DNA of 64,000 nt from Roseburia zhanii (GTDB lineage Bacteria > Bacillota > Clostridia > Lachnospirales > Lachnospiraceae). The stretch covers positions 434,001-498,000 of the forward strand of contig NZ_JACOPH010000001.1 in the NCBI RefSeq assembly GCF_014287635.1, read 5' to 3'. This document shows, piece by piece, positions 54,905-62,995 of this stretch (the first letter of the stretch is position 1; every line of letters begins with the position of its first letter). Under the pieces are notes generated by a model. That model ran no database searches. It had not been told where the DNA came from and worked only from the letters and a program-made list of their open reading frames with translations. A program made the translations under genes and the position numbers.

Positions 54905-54933
54905 ACTATATCTGAAAAATGCTAGACCGTCAA
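54905..54933 (-). promoter_or_regulatory. Promoter of the TetR gene
   Basis: On the minus strand TTGACG (54933-54928) and TATAGT (54910-54905) with a 17-base spacer. Near-consensus; the predicted start is about 35 bases before the ATG. Confidence 0.78.
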
Positions 54934-54940
54934 TGAAAGC

Positions 54941-54961
54941 GTTATAACAAAAAACTATAAC
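54941..54961. promoter_or_regulatory. Palindrome GTTATA-N9-TATAAC between divergent promoters
   Basis: A perfect 6-bp inverted repeat spanning 21 bases, centred between the TetR and ABC promoters. Size and position suit a TetR-type operator, but short AT palindromes arise easily by chance. Confidence 0.35.
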
Positions 54962-55002
54962 TAAGTATAAAAAAGGCATATAAACAAATATCGAAAGTAG
55001 AA

Positions 55003-55031
55003 TTGACAAGAAAATAGAAAGGGTGTATAGT
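55003..55031 (+). promoter_or_regulatory. Promoter of the amino-acid ABC operon
   Basis: TTGACA (55003-55008), 17 bases, TATAGT (55026-55031): the strongest sigma-A match in the window. The predicted start falls at the edge of a palindrome at 55038. Confidence 0.88.
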
Positions 55032-55037
55032 ACACAT

Positions 55038-55063
55038 CATAGTATTCCTATTGAAATACTATG
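55038..55063. promoter_or_regulatory. Perfect palindrome at the ABC operon start (candidate operator)
   Basis: CATAGTATT (55038-55046) and AATACTATG (55055-55063) are perfect inverted arms around 8 bases, starting about 7 bases after the -10 box. It could be a repressor site that blocks the promoter or a 5' mRNA hairpin. The divergent TetR protein is the obvious candidate binder. Confidence 0.6.
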
Positions 55064-55087
55064 AATAAGAAATATTCGGAGGAAATC

Positions 55088-55747
55088 ATGGATTTAGAAT
55101 TTATATCCTCACATATACCCATGTATGTAGAGGCAGCAGGATTGACTGTTCGCATTGCCATATATGGGATCATCGGTGCATTGATCGTCGGATTGATCTG
55201 CAGCCTGATCAAAGAATTAAAACTTCCGGTCTTAAAAGAGATTGTACAGATCTATATTGAGCTATCGAGAAATACACCATTACTGATACAGTTATTTTTC
55301 CTGTATTTCGGACTGCCGAAGTTAGGCATTGTATTAAGCTCAAAAGCCTGTGCGACCGCCGGTCTGATCTTTTTAGGCGGCAGCTATATGGCAGAAGGAT
55401 TCCGTACAGGAATTGACAGTGTTCCACAGATACAAAGAGAAAGTGCATACAGTTTAGGACTCACCAGAGAACAGACATTTTTCAGGATCATACTTCCGCA
55501 GGCGGTTGCAACGAGTGTTCCGGTATTCTGTGCGAATATGATCTTTCTGATCAAAGAAACTTCCGTATTCAGTGCAGTTGCATTAGCAGACCTGATGTAT
55601 GTGACAAAGGATCTGATCGGACTTTACTATAATACAGACGAAGCATTACTGATGTTAGTCATTGCTTATCTGATCATTTTACTGCCGATATCGTTAGTAA
55701 CATCATGGTTGGAAAGGAGAGTGCGGTATGCAGGATTTGGGAATTGA
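55088..55747 (+). CDS. Polar amino-acid ABC transporter permease 1
   Basis: 219 residues from ATG 55088 (CGGAGGAAATC upstream); the ATG at 55061 lies in the palindrome and lacks a site. HisM/GlnP type with about five membrane helices. The permease signature is YSLGLTREQTFFRIILPQAVATSVP (about 124-148), and YIELSRNTPLLIQLFFLYFGLP is typical of His/Glu/Gln-type permeases. It overlaps the second permease by 20 bases. The substrate is probably an amino acid or cystine-like compound. Confidence 0.93.
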   Translation: MDLEFISSHIPMYVEAAGLTVRIAIYGIIGALIVGLICSLIKELKLPVLKEIVQIYIELSRNTPLLIQLFFLYFGLPKLGIVLSSKACATAGLIFLGGSYMAEGFRTGIDSVPQIQRESAYSLGLTREQTFFRIILPQAVATSVPVFCANMIFLIKETSVFSAVALADLMYVTKDLIGLYYNTDEALLMLVIAYLIILLPISLVTSWLERRVRYAGFGN

Positions 55748-56405
55748 AGTTCTGTTTAAAGGAAATAACTTTATCAGACTTTTAGCAGGTCTTTGGGTTT
55801 CCGTCAGATTAGCACTGATCGCAATGGTCTTTTCCATATTATTAGGCTTTCTCCTTGGAATGATCATGACCTCGAAAAACCGCATCGTCCGTCTGATATG
55901 CAGGATCTATTTAGAGATCGTGCGGATCATGCCGCAACTGGTATTGTTATTTTTAGTTTATTTTGGAGCAGCAAAACATTTAGGAATCAACATTTCCGGT
56001 GAGATCGCAGGAGTGATCGTATTTACCTTCTGGGGCACCGCAGAGATGGGAGATTTAGTCAGAAGCGCATTGATCGCAGTTCCAAAGCATCAGTATGAAA
56101 GTGCTTACAGCTTAGGACTGAACAAAACACAGGTATATTTACAGATCATTCTTCCACAGACGATCAGAAGGCTCTTACCTTCCGCAGTCAATCTTCTGAC
56201 ACGTATGATAAAGACAACATCGTTAGTAGTATTGATCGGTGTGGTAGAAGTGGTAAAAGTCGGCAAACAGATCATTGATGCCTCACGTTACCAGAATCCG
56301 AATGCAGCACTTTCCATTTACGGAGTGATCTTCTTACTGTATTTTGCAGTATGTTTCCCAATCTCCAAATTATCTGCTGCATTAGAGAAAAAATTACAAA
56401 GTTAG
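55728..56405 (+). CDS. Polar amino-acid ABC transporter permease 2
   Basis: 225 residues, about five membrane helices. Signature YSLGLNKTQVYLQIILPQTIRRLLP and N-terminal YLEIVRIMPQLVLLFLVYFGAA match the HisQ/HisM class. AAAGGAGAG precedes the ATG, within the end of permease 1. The two would form a heterodimer with the ATPase that follows 12 bases later. Confidence 0.93.
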   Translation: MQDLGIEVLFKGNNFIRLLAGLWVSVRLALIAMVFSILLGFLLGMIMTSKNRIVRLICRIYLEIVRIMPQLVLLFLVYFGAAKHLGINISGEIAGVIVFTFWGTAEMGDLVRSALIAVPKHQYESAYSLGLNKTQVYLQIILPQTIRRLLPSAVNLLTRMIKTTSLVVLIGVVEVVKVGKQIIDASRYQNPNAALSIYGVIFLLYFAVCFPISKLSAALEKKLQS

Positions 56406-56417
56406 GAGAATCAAATC

Positions 56418-57176
56418 ATGGCAGAAACAATTTTAGAAGTATCGAAGCTGACAAAATCCTTCGATGGAGGTTCTGCAGTTTTAAATGAGATTAATTTTTC
56501 CATAAAAAAAGGAGAAGTAGTCGTTGTCGTAGGTTCGTCAGGCTGTGGAAAGAGCACATTTCTTAGATGTTTGAATTTCTTAGAGCAGATTGATAGTGGA
56601 GAGATCTTATTAGATGGTAAAAAAATAGATATCAGTGCAAAAGCACTTCCAAAATACAGGGAAAAAATAGGAATGGTATTCCAGAGTTATGAACTGTTCC
56701 CACACAAGACTGTATTAGAAAATGTCATGTTAGCACCGCTTCTTGTGCAGAAACGTAACAAAGCAGAAGTAAAGGCAGAAGCAGAAAAGTTATTAGCAAG
56801 AGTCGGTGTTGCAGAAAAGAAAGATATGTACCCAAGACAGCTTTCCGGTGGACAGAAGCAGCGTGTAGCGATTGTAAGATCATTGATCATGCATCCGGAA
56901 GTCCTGCTGTTAGATGAGATCACAGCAGCCCTTGATCCTGAAATGGTACGGGAAGTATTACAGGTTGTTTTAGAACTTGCAAAAGAAGGCATGACCATGT
57001 TGATCGTCACCCATGAAATGGATTTTGCAAAAGCAGTTGCAGACCGTGTGATTTTTTTAGATCAGGGAGAGATCATAGAAGAAGAACCGCCGGAAATATT
57101 CTTTGGGGAACCAAAGACCGAGCGTGCAAAGAGATTTCTAAACACCTTCCATTATGAGGCGTTAGAAGATAAATAA
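56418..57176 (+). CDS. Polar amino-acid ABC transporter ATP-binding protein
   Basis: 252 residues. Walker [10 protein letters not shown], signature [15 protein letters not shown], Walker [16 protein letters not shown]. The usual Pro after DE is Ile here ([10 protein letters not shown]), a small variation common in this subgroup. TAGGAGAATC precedes the ATG. It energises the two permeases just upstream. Confidence 0.95.
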   Translation: MAETILEVSKLTKSFDGGSAVLNEINFSIKKGEVVVVVGSSGCGKSTFLRCLNFLEQIDSGEILLDGKKIDISAKALPKYREKIGMVFQSYELFPHKTVLENVMLAPLLVQKRNKAEVKAEAEKLLARVGVAEKKDMYPRQLSGGQKQRVAIVRSLIMHPEVLLLDEITAALDPEMVREVLQVVLELAKEGMTMLIVTHEMDFAKAVADRVIFLDQGEIIEEEPPEIFFGEPKTERAKRFLNTFHYEALEDK

Positions 57177-57204
57177 GAATAAAAAAGAAAAGAGGAAAAA
57201 CATT

Positions 57205-58113
57205 ATGAAAAAGAGAATTTTAGGTGTCATTTTAGCAGTTACAGTATTAGCCGGTGTATTTGCAGGCTGCGGCAGCACATCAGCAGACAGCACAGATGCA
57301 GCAAATACAACAGCAGGCAGTGAAGCAGTTGCAGAAGATGCAGGTAAGAGGGCACAGGCAAGAACTTTAGATGAGATCAAAGAAGACGGTAAGATCAGGA
57401 TCGGTGTCTTCAGTGATAAAAACCCTTTTGGTTATGTAGATGAAAATGGAGAAGTGCAGGGGTATGATGTATACTTTGCAAAACGGATCGGAAAAGATCT
57501 GTTAGGAAGTGATGATGCTGTGGAATTTGTTTATGTAGAAGCAGCAAACCGTGTAGAATACTTAGAGTCCGCAAAAGTAGATATCATTTTAGCAAACTTC
57601 ACGGTTACAGATGAAAGGGCAGAAAAAGTAGACTTTGCGCTTCCGTACATGAAAGTATCACTTGGTATCGTATCACCGGATGCTAATGAGATCACAGATG
57701 TAGAGCAGTTAAACGGTAAGACACTGATCGTTGTAAAAGGTACAACAGCAGAAACATACTTCGGTGAAAATTATCCGGACATTAACCTGTTAAAATTTGA
57801 CGAATATCAGGAAGCATACGATGCACTCTTAGACGGCAGGGGAGATGCATTCTCTACAGACAATACAGAAGTATTAGCATGGGCACTCCAGAATCCGGGA
57901 TTTACTGTAGGTGTGGAATCTGTAGGTAGTGCAGATTCCATCGCACCGGCAGTACAGAAAGGCAATACAGATTTATTAAACTGGATCGACGACGAGATCA
58001 AAGGACTTGCAGACGAAGAATTTTTCCACAAAGACTTTGAAGAAACTTTAGCACCTGTTTATGGTGAAAGTGTAGACGCAGAAAACCTTGTTGTAGAAGG
58101 TGGAGAGTTGTAA
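57205..58113 (+). CDS. Amino-acid ABC transporter substrate-binding lipoprotein
   Basis: 302 residues. Lipobox FAGC (Cys about 20), a Ser/Thr/Ala-rich spacer, then a type II binding fold (SBP_bac_3): KIRIGVFSDKNPFGYVDENG, YDVYFAKRIGKDLL, DIILANFTVTDERAEKVDF, LIVVKGTTAETYF, and FSTDNTEVLAWA. The family binds polar amino acids. AGAGGAAAAAC lies before the ATG. Last gene of the operon that starts at the 55003 promoter. Confidence 0.94.
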   Translation: MKKRILGVILAVTVLAGVFAGCGSTSADSTDAANTTAGSEAVAEDAGKRAQARTLDEIKEDGKIRIGVFSDKNPFGYVDENGEVQGYDVYFAKRIGKDLLGSDDAVEFVYVEAANRVEYLESAKVDIILANFTVTDERAEKVDFALPYMKVSLGIVSPDANEITDVEQLNGKTLIVVKGTTAETYFGENYPDINLLKFDEYQEAYDALLDGRGDAFSTDNTEVLAWALQNPGFTVGVESVGSADSIAPAVQKGNTDLLNWIDDEIKGLADEEFFHKDFEETLAPVYGESVDAENLVVEGGEL

Positions 58114-58158
58114 AAAAAGTAACAAAAAAGTCCAACTTCCATTGCAAAAAAGTACAAT
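58113..58158 (+). promoter_or_regulatory. Phased direct repeats AAAAAAGTnnnAA, candidate regulator site
   Basis: Three related 13-base units begin at 58113, 58124 and 58146 (AAAAAAGTAACAA, AAAAAAGTCCAAC, AAAAAAGTACAAT), 11 and 22 bases apart, that is one and two helical turns. Direct repeats with this phasing are typical of AraC-family sites; the regulator encoded at 60012 is of that family. A possible -10 (TATAGT, 58168-58173) follows. A similar pair lies at 62894-62929. Confidence 0.5.
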
Positions 58159-58182
58159 ATACAAAAATATAGTAAGATGATA

Positions 58183-58224
58183 AGATAGGGATAACAGAAG
58201 AAAACTGCTGTTCCTATCTTTTTT
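58183..58224 (+). terminator. Terminator just before the kinase ribosome site
   Basis: AGATAGG...AACAG (58183-58197) pairs with CTGTTCCTATCT (58208-58219), one small bulge, followed by six Ts. It can end the amino-acid ABC operon, whose last stop is 70 bases upstream. It also lies downstream of a possible promoter and 5 bases before the kinase GGAGGAG site, so it could act as an attenuator. Confidence 0.78.
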
Positions 58225-58238
58225 ATATGGAGGAGTTT

Positions 58239-60008
58239 ATGAAACGTACATGGAGGATGCATACAAAGATACTGTTGTTATGTTTAGGGGTTACATTTTC
58301 AGCACTGATCTTACAGATGATACTGTTTGAATTAAGTTCGTCGAAGATGATCTATAAGCAGGCAAAAAATGAGAGCTTTCACTCTTTAGAAAATATGCAG
58401 GAAGATGTCTTTGATCTGATCAAAAGGATCGAAAAGGTACTGATCGAGAGTTATAATGAAAGAGAATTTATGCACGACTTAAAAGAAAAAACGGATATTG
58501 AAGTCCTGCGTGAAAAATATCCGAGAGAAGCCTATAATTTAGCAACGAGCCATTTTGAAACGACAGATGGTGTAGTCGCATTGTATCTGTATAACATGGA
58601 AAATGAGATCATCAGTACCTACAGACGGGCAGTCACGCCAAAGCATAATTATCCGTTAGATATTTATGAAACGGATAAAGATTACCATGCAGATGTGGTA
58701 AAAGAATATGTGGCATCTGAGAGAACCGATATGATGATATCTTCTTATTATAATACAGCAAGGGAAAAAGAGATTCTGCGTTTTGTACTCAAATTTTATA
58801 GCAATGGCAATTCAAGAAATACGATTGGCTATGTGGTATGTGATGTAGACAGCAAGACACTTCTTGAGATTATGAAAAAATACTGCAGCAGCGAAGATAT
58901 GTATCTGTGGTTTCAGCCGATGGGAGATCGTCCGGCAGTCAGTTATGGAACGATCGATGCGAATGAAAAAGCTGTCTTAGAAGAATTTCAAAAGAGCATC
59001 AGTGCCGGCAGGCAGGGGGATAAAAAAACGATCGAGTCCGGCAGCCGCGTCTTTTTTCAAGTAGAGCAGGATAAATATAATTTTGGGGCATATTCCCTAA
59101 TGCCACAGGAGATGTTCTATGAGAACCAGAAGATCCTAGCGAGCAATTTAGCATTGATCTTAATTGCCATGTTTGCAGCGGCAATGGCAGTTGCCTATTT
59201 TGTTACAAAGACACTGACCAGACCGTTAGAAGAAATGACAGATACGGCCAAGAAGATCAAAGAGGGCGACACCAGACTCAGGATGAAGGTCTTAAAAGAA
59301 GATGAGATCGGAATATTAGGGCAGAACTTCAATGAGATGCTTGATACGATCGAAGAACTGATCGGCAGGGAATATAAGACAAAACTGCTGTTAAATAAGG
59401 CAGAATATAATGCTCTACAGGCACAGATCAATCCGCATTTTCTCTATAATACGCTAGATACGATGGGAAGTATTGCACAGATGCAGAACTGCAGGCAGGT
59501 CGAAGCACTCTGTCAGTCTTTATCGAATATTTTCCGTTACAGTTTAGATATGAAGCATCCGCTATCTACGATCGCAAAAGAAATGACGCATTTAAAGAAT
59601 TATATCTATGTCATGGACGTACGGATGCAGGATCATGTCAATTATGTATTTGACATTGCAGAGGAGGTTTTAAAAGCAGAGATTCCAAGGCTTTCGATCC
59701 AGCCGCTTGCGGAAAATGCATTAAATCATGGTTTGAGAAACAGCAGAAGGGAGAAATGTATCTGTATCAGGGCAAAAGCCATCGGGGAGGAGATGGAGAT
59801 CACGGTAGAAGACAATGGTGTGGGTATGCCGGAGGAGAAAGTCAAAAGCCTCTTAGAAACAGAAAGTGTAAGATCGATCGGAATATATAATATACATATG
59901 CGTATGAAGATGTTGTATGGGGAAGAATATGGTATTAAGATCAGCAGCAAAGAAGGAGAAGGAACCTGCGTGACATTAAAGATTCCGCAGAATGTAAAAG
60001 AGGAATAA
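58239..60008 (+). CDS. YesM-type sensor histidine kinase
   Basis: 589 residues from ATG 58239, fixed by GGAGGAG; ATG 58227 overlaps the site. TM1 (about 9-29), a large extracellular sensor (about 30-290), TM2 (about 301-323), HAMP (about 325-375), then a His_kinase domain with QINPHFLYNTLDTM (phospho-His) and an ATPase domain with PLAENALNHGLR, VEDNGVGMPEE and SIGIYNIHMRMKMLYG. Kinases of this class sense sugars and oligosaccharides, often with a binding protein. The paired regulator follows 3 bases later. Confidence 0.94.
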   Translation: MKRTWRMHTKILLLCLGVTFSALILQMILFELSSSKMIYKQAKNESFHSLENMQEDVFDLIKRIEKVLIESYNEREFMHDLKEKTDIEVLREKYPREAYNLATSHFETTDGVVALYLYNMENEIISTYRRAVTPKHNYPLDIYETDKDYHADVVKEYVASERTDMMISSYYNTAREKEILRFVLKFYSNGNSRNTIGYVVCDVDSKTLLEIMKKYCSSEDMYLWFQPMGDRPAVSYGTIDANEKAVLEEFQKSISAGRQGDKKTIESGSRVFFQVEQDKYNFGAYSLMPQEMFYENQKILASNLALILIAMFAAAMAVAYFVTKTLTRPLEEMTDTAKKIKEGDTRLRMKVLKEDEIGILGQNFNEMLDTIEELIGREYKTKLLLNKAEYNALQAQINPHFLYNTLDTMGSIAQMQNCRQVEALCQSLSNIFRYSLDMKHPLSTIAKEMTHLKNYIYVMDVRMQDHVNYVFDIAEEVLKAEIPRLSIQPLAENALNHGLRNSRREKCICIRAKAIGEEMEITVEDNGVGMPEEKVKSLLETESVRSIGIYNIHMRMKMLYGEEYGIKISSKEGEGTCVTLKIPQNVKEE

Positions 60009-60011
60009 GCT

Positions 60012-61625
60012 ATGGAGAAGTTTAAGATACTGATTGCAGATGATGAATACTGGACAAGGGAAAAATTAAGAACGATGATCGACTGGGAAAGCTATGGACT
60101 GACACTGTTAGAACCGGCACAGGACGGGGAAGAAGTGCTAAGCAGAATGGAGACAGAGCGTCCCGACATACTGATCACAGACATTAACATGCCATTTTTA
60201 ACCGGAGTTGACCTGCTGCGTAAGATACAGGAGGAATATCCCGATACCATTCCATTTGTGATCAGCGGCTATGATGATTTTGAGTATGTCAAAGAATCCT
60301 TTTTAGCCGGATCGATCAATTATCTGGTAAAACCAGTCAGCCGCATCGACCTTGTCAATGCGATCGTAAAAGCGCTTGATATCGTCGCACAGCGTAACAG
60401 GGAGCAGAGAGAAAAAGAAAATGAAAGAGAAATGCTGTTAAGGGCATCTTCACTGATACAGGATCGAGAATTTTCCCAGTTATTAGAACAGCGGGAAATG
60501 GCACTGACACCGGATATCACAATGAACAGCAAAGTGGATTTTACAGGGGCAAAACTGTTGTTGATAAAGTTCCATGATATGTCCGGTATCGCAGAAACCT
60601 ATGGTTATGACAGAAACCGTCTGTCTTTGCATTTAAAAGAAGTGATCCGTGAATATATGCATTTAGAAGACGTTGTGATCTTTAACCATATTTACCGCTC
60701 AAATGAGTTTATCCTGATGTCAGAAGCGGAGAGCAGGCTGTTACTCACGAAAGCAAAGGCATTATCAGAAGAATTAAAGCAGATCACAACTTCACCGGTA
60801 TCTATGGTATTAAATGAAAATACCTGTTCGATGGATAATATCTATCAGGCATATGTACAGGCAGTCGCACTCCTTATGACGCGTGAGTATACGAAAGAGA
60901 GTGTCGTATTATCGACCGGAACAAAAGAGAACCAGATGGGAAACGTCAAGAGCCGCATATCCGAATCGCAGATGCAGGAACTTCGGACACTGTTAAAATC
61001 AGGCAATAAAGATGCCATCAAAAAGATGTTATTTGAACAGGTGGGAATGAGTCACTGTGACAGTGGGCACTGGCAGTATTTAGAAGTGAAACAGACCTTG
61101 CGGCGGATCGTCAGTACATGGGAAGAATGTATGGCAGGAAAAGCAGACAAAAAACAGCCGGTAGAATATGAGGGCATGGTAGAAGCTGCCGATAAAGCAG
61201 TAGAAACCTTAGATACGGCATATCTGTGTGAAGTATTAGAAGATATGATCGAATTAGCAGCGGATGCAGCTACTGAAGGCAGCAGTGAGAATACGAAAGA
61301 GATCGTCCGTCAGGCAGCCGCATATATCGATACCTATTATTATGAACCGCTGACGCTTTCAGGACTTTCCGAACGGTATCATGTGGAAAATTCTTATTTT
61401 TCAAAAGTATTTAGAAAAGAGATGGGAGAGAATCTGATCCATTATCTGTCGAGGACGAGAATAGAAAAAGCAATCGGATATATGCAGCAGGGCAGTACCA
61501 ATCTTGCCGAGATCGCATTCATGGTCGGATATGATGACTATACCTATTTCAACAAAGTTTTTCGTAAAATGATGGGCGTAGGGCCAAGGGAATACCGTCA
61601 GAATATGAAAGAGGATGGCGTATGA
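60012..61625 (+). CDS. YesN-type response regulator with AraC DNA-binding domain
   Basis: 537 residues. Receiver domain (about 3-120): KILIADDEYWTREKLR, phospho-Asp in PDILITDINMPFLTG (about 55), and INYLVKPVSR with the conserved Lys. A long middle region (about 140-430) is typical of YesN proteins. C-terminal AraC domain (about 435-532) has two helix-turn-helix motifs: LTLSGLSERYHVENSYFSKVFRKEMG and NLAEIAFMVGYDDYTYFNKVFRKMMGVGPREY. It probably activates the sugar-uptake genes that follow. Overlaps the next gene by 4 bases. Confidence 0.94.
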   Translation: MEKFKILIADDEYWTREKLRTMIDWESYGLTLLEPAQDGEEVLSRMETERPDILITDINMPFLTGVDLLRKIQEEYPDTIPFVISGYDDFEYVKESFLAGSINYLVKPVSRIDLVNAIVKALDIVAQRNREQREKENEREMLLRASSLIQDREFSQLLEQREMALTPDITMNSKVDFTGAKLLLIKFHDMSGIAETYGYDRNRLSLHLKEVIREYMHLEDVVIFNHIYRSNEFILMSEAESRLLLTKAKALSEELKQITTSPVSMVLNENTCSMDNIYQAYVQAVALLMTREYTKESVVLSTGTKENQMGNVKSRISESQMQELRTLLKSGNKDAIKKMLFEQVGMSHCDSGHWQYLEVKQTLRRIVSTWEECMAGKADKKQPVEYEGMVEAADKAVETLDTAYLCEVLEDMIELAADAATEGSSENTKEIVRQAAAYIDTYYYEPLTLSGLSERYHVENSYFSKVFRKEMGENLIHYLSRTRIEKAIGYMQQGSTNLAEIAFMVGYDDYTYFNKVFRKMMGVGPREYRQNMKEDGV

Positions 61626-62884
61626 AAAGAGCAGGGAGTATCGTTTTTATGGCAGGCATCATATGTATGATGTCAGCCTGCGGAAATTTATACAGTCAGA
61701 GTAACGAAGAAACGGAAGATATCTGCTTATCCGTACTCGCAGGACAGTCCACACCGGATGCAGGGATAGAAGATATGATCGATGAAAAAGTAGCAGAGAT
61801 CTTACCGAATGTCCGTTTAGAGTGGGAATGTGTAGACTGGGGAGATAATTTTGATGCGGAATTAAATGCCAGATTTGCAGCAGGCGATATACCGGATATC
61901 ATTATCGGAAAAGCACAGGATGTAACGCATAATTATCTGACCGGCAACATTGCTCCGATCGCACCGGAATTGTTAGAAGATATTGAAGATACGGCAAAAG
62001 ATACCGTGACGATCGATGGAACTGCCTATGGGATTCCTTACAATTTGTGGTATCAGGGAGTCATTTATAATAAGGAAATCTTTAAGCAGTATGGACTAGG
62101 CGTTCCAAAGACAAGAGAAGAATTAGATAACATTGTAGAAGTGTTAAAAGCAAATGGTGTTGTGCCTTTCGCTTCACATTTTCAGGAAAATTGGTCAGCC
62201 GGAAATATGACGATGCAGTTTATGCTCAATGACATTTTTGCCAAAGATGCAACATGGGGAGATGCATTTAGAAGTGGCAGGGAGAACTTTTTGGGAAACG
62301 AAGTGGCAGCGTCCTGTATGGAGTGCAGCAGATATGTGTTAGAGAACAGTTTTGAAGATGCACTCGCAGTCGATCAGGCAGTTTGCGACAACCGTTTTGA
62401 CAATGGAGAAGCTGCGATGTATGTGACCGGGACATGGTCATTACAGTTTGCCAATCAATATGAAAAATCGGATACCTATGGAATCTTTCCATATCCGAAC
62501 CTGACCGGAGATGCAAAATTAATACGCGAAACGAATATGACATTTATGAAAAGTGCGGATACACAATATCCGGATGAGATCGATCAGATTTTTCAGATGC
62601 TTTTATCCGATGAAGAACTGATGGGAGAGATCTTAAATTATACGCAGACATTCAGTGTCAAAAAAGGATATACCGCAGATTCTCAAAGCCCGCTTTTAAA
62701 AGACATCAAAGCCTATGAGGACAGCGGGCAGATGATCGAAGCAACCGTCGGAAATACACAGCTTATCTGGTTTTTTCAGAATGATGTTGCAGAGCAGGAA
62801 TTATTGTGGTTACAGAAAAAACAGACATTAGAAGATGTACTTACCTATGCGGATGAGCACCGCAGCGAGAGTATGACAGAGTAA
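61622..62884 (+). CDS. Sugar ABC-type extracellular binding lipoprotein, in the two-component operon
   Basis: 420 residues. Lipobox MSAC (Cys about 20), then a carbohydrate-binding (SBP_bac_1) fold: CLSVLAGQSTPDAGIEDMID, LEWECVDWGDNFDAELNARF, IPDIIIGKAQDVTHNYL and MYVTGTWSLQFANQY. It is closely related to the protein encoded at 62996, sharing VLAGQST-DAGIEDMID and LEWECVDWG. ATGA overlap with the regulator gene suggests that it serves the kinase as a sensing protein rather than a transporter. Confidence 0.9.
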   Translation: MKRAGSIVFMAGIICMMSACGNLYSQSNEETEDICLSVLAGQSTPDAGIEDMIDEKVAEILPNVRLEWECVDWGDNFDAELNARFAAGDIPDIIIGKAQDVTHNYLTGNIAPIAPELLEDIEDTAKDTVTIDGTAYGIPYNLWYQGVIYNKEIFKQYGLGVPKTREELDNIVEVLKANGVVPFASHFQENWSAGNMTMQFMLNDIFAKDATWGDAFRSGRENFLGNEVAASCMECSRYVLENSFEDALAVDQAVCDNRFDNGEAAMYVTGTWSLQFANQYEKSDTYGIFPYPNLTGDAKLIRETNMTFMKSADTQYPDEIDQIFQMLLSDEELMGEILNYTQTFSVKKGYTADSQSPLLKDIKAYEDSGQMIEATVGNTQLIWFFQNDVAEQELLWLQKKQTLEDVLTYADEHRSESMTE

Positions 62885-62916
62885 AAGTTGGTCAAAAAAG
62901 ACCAACTTTTTTTTGC
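62884..62916 (+). terminator. Terminator after the first sugar-binding gene
   Basis: AAAGTTGGTC (62885-62893 region) pairs with GACCAACTTT, loop of As, then a run of at least seven Ts. It separates the kinase/regulator/binding-protein operon from the next binding-protein gene. Confidence 0.9.
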
Positions 62917-62956
62917 AAGAAAGTCCTAATGGCAGTAAGTATGCACAGACTATAAT
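62894..62956 (+). promoter_or_regulatory. Promoter region of the second sugar-binding gene
   Basis: TATAAT at 62951-62956 has no good -35 at the right distance (AATGGC), as expected for an activator-dependent promoter. Upstream, AAAAAAGACCAAC (62894-62906) and AAGAAAGTCCTAA (62917-62929) resemble the units at 58113-58158 and are about two helical turns apart; the first overlaps the terminator stem. The AraC-type regulator is the likely activator. Confidence 0.5.
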
Positions 62957-62995
62957 AAGCCTATCAAAAAGATGATCAAAGGAGGAAGTTTTACA

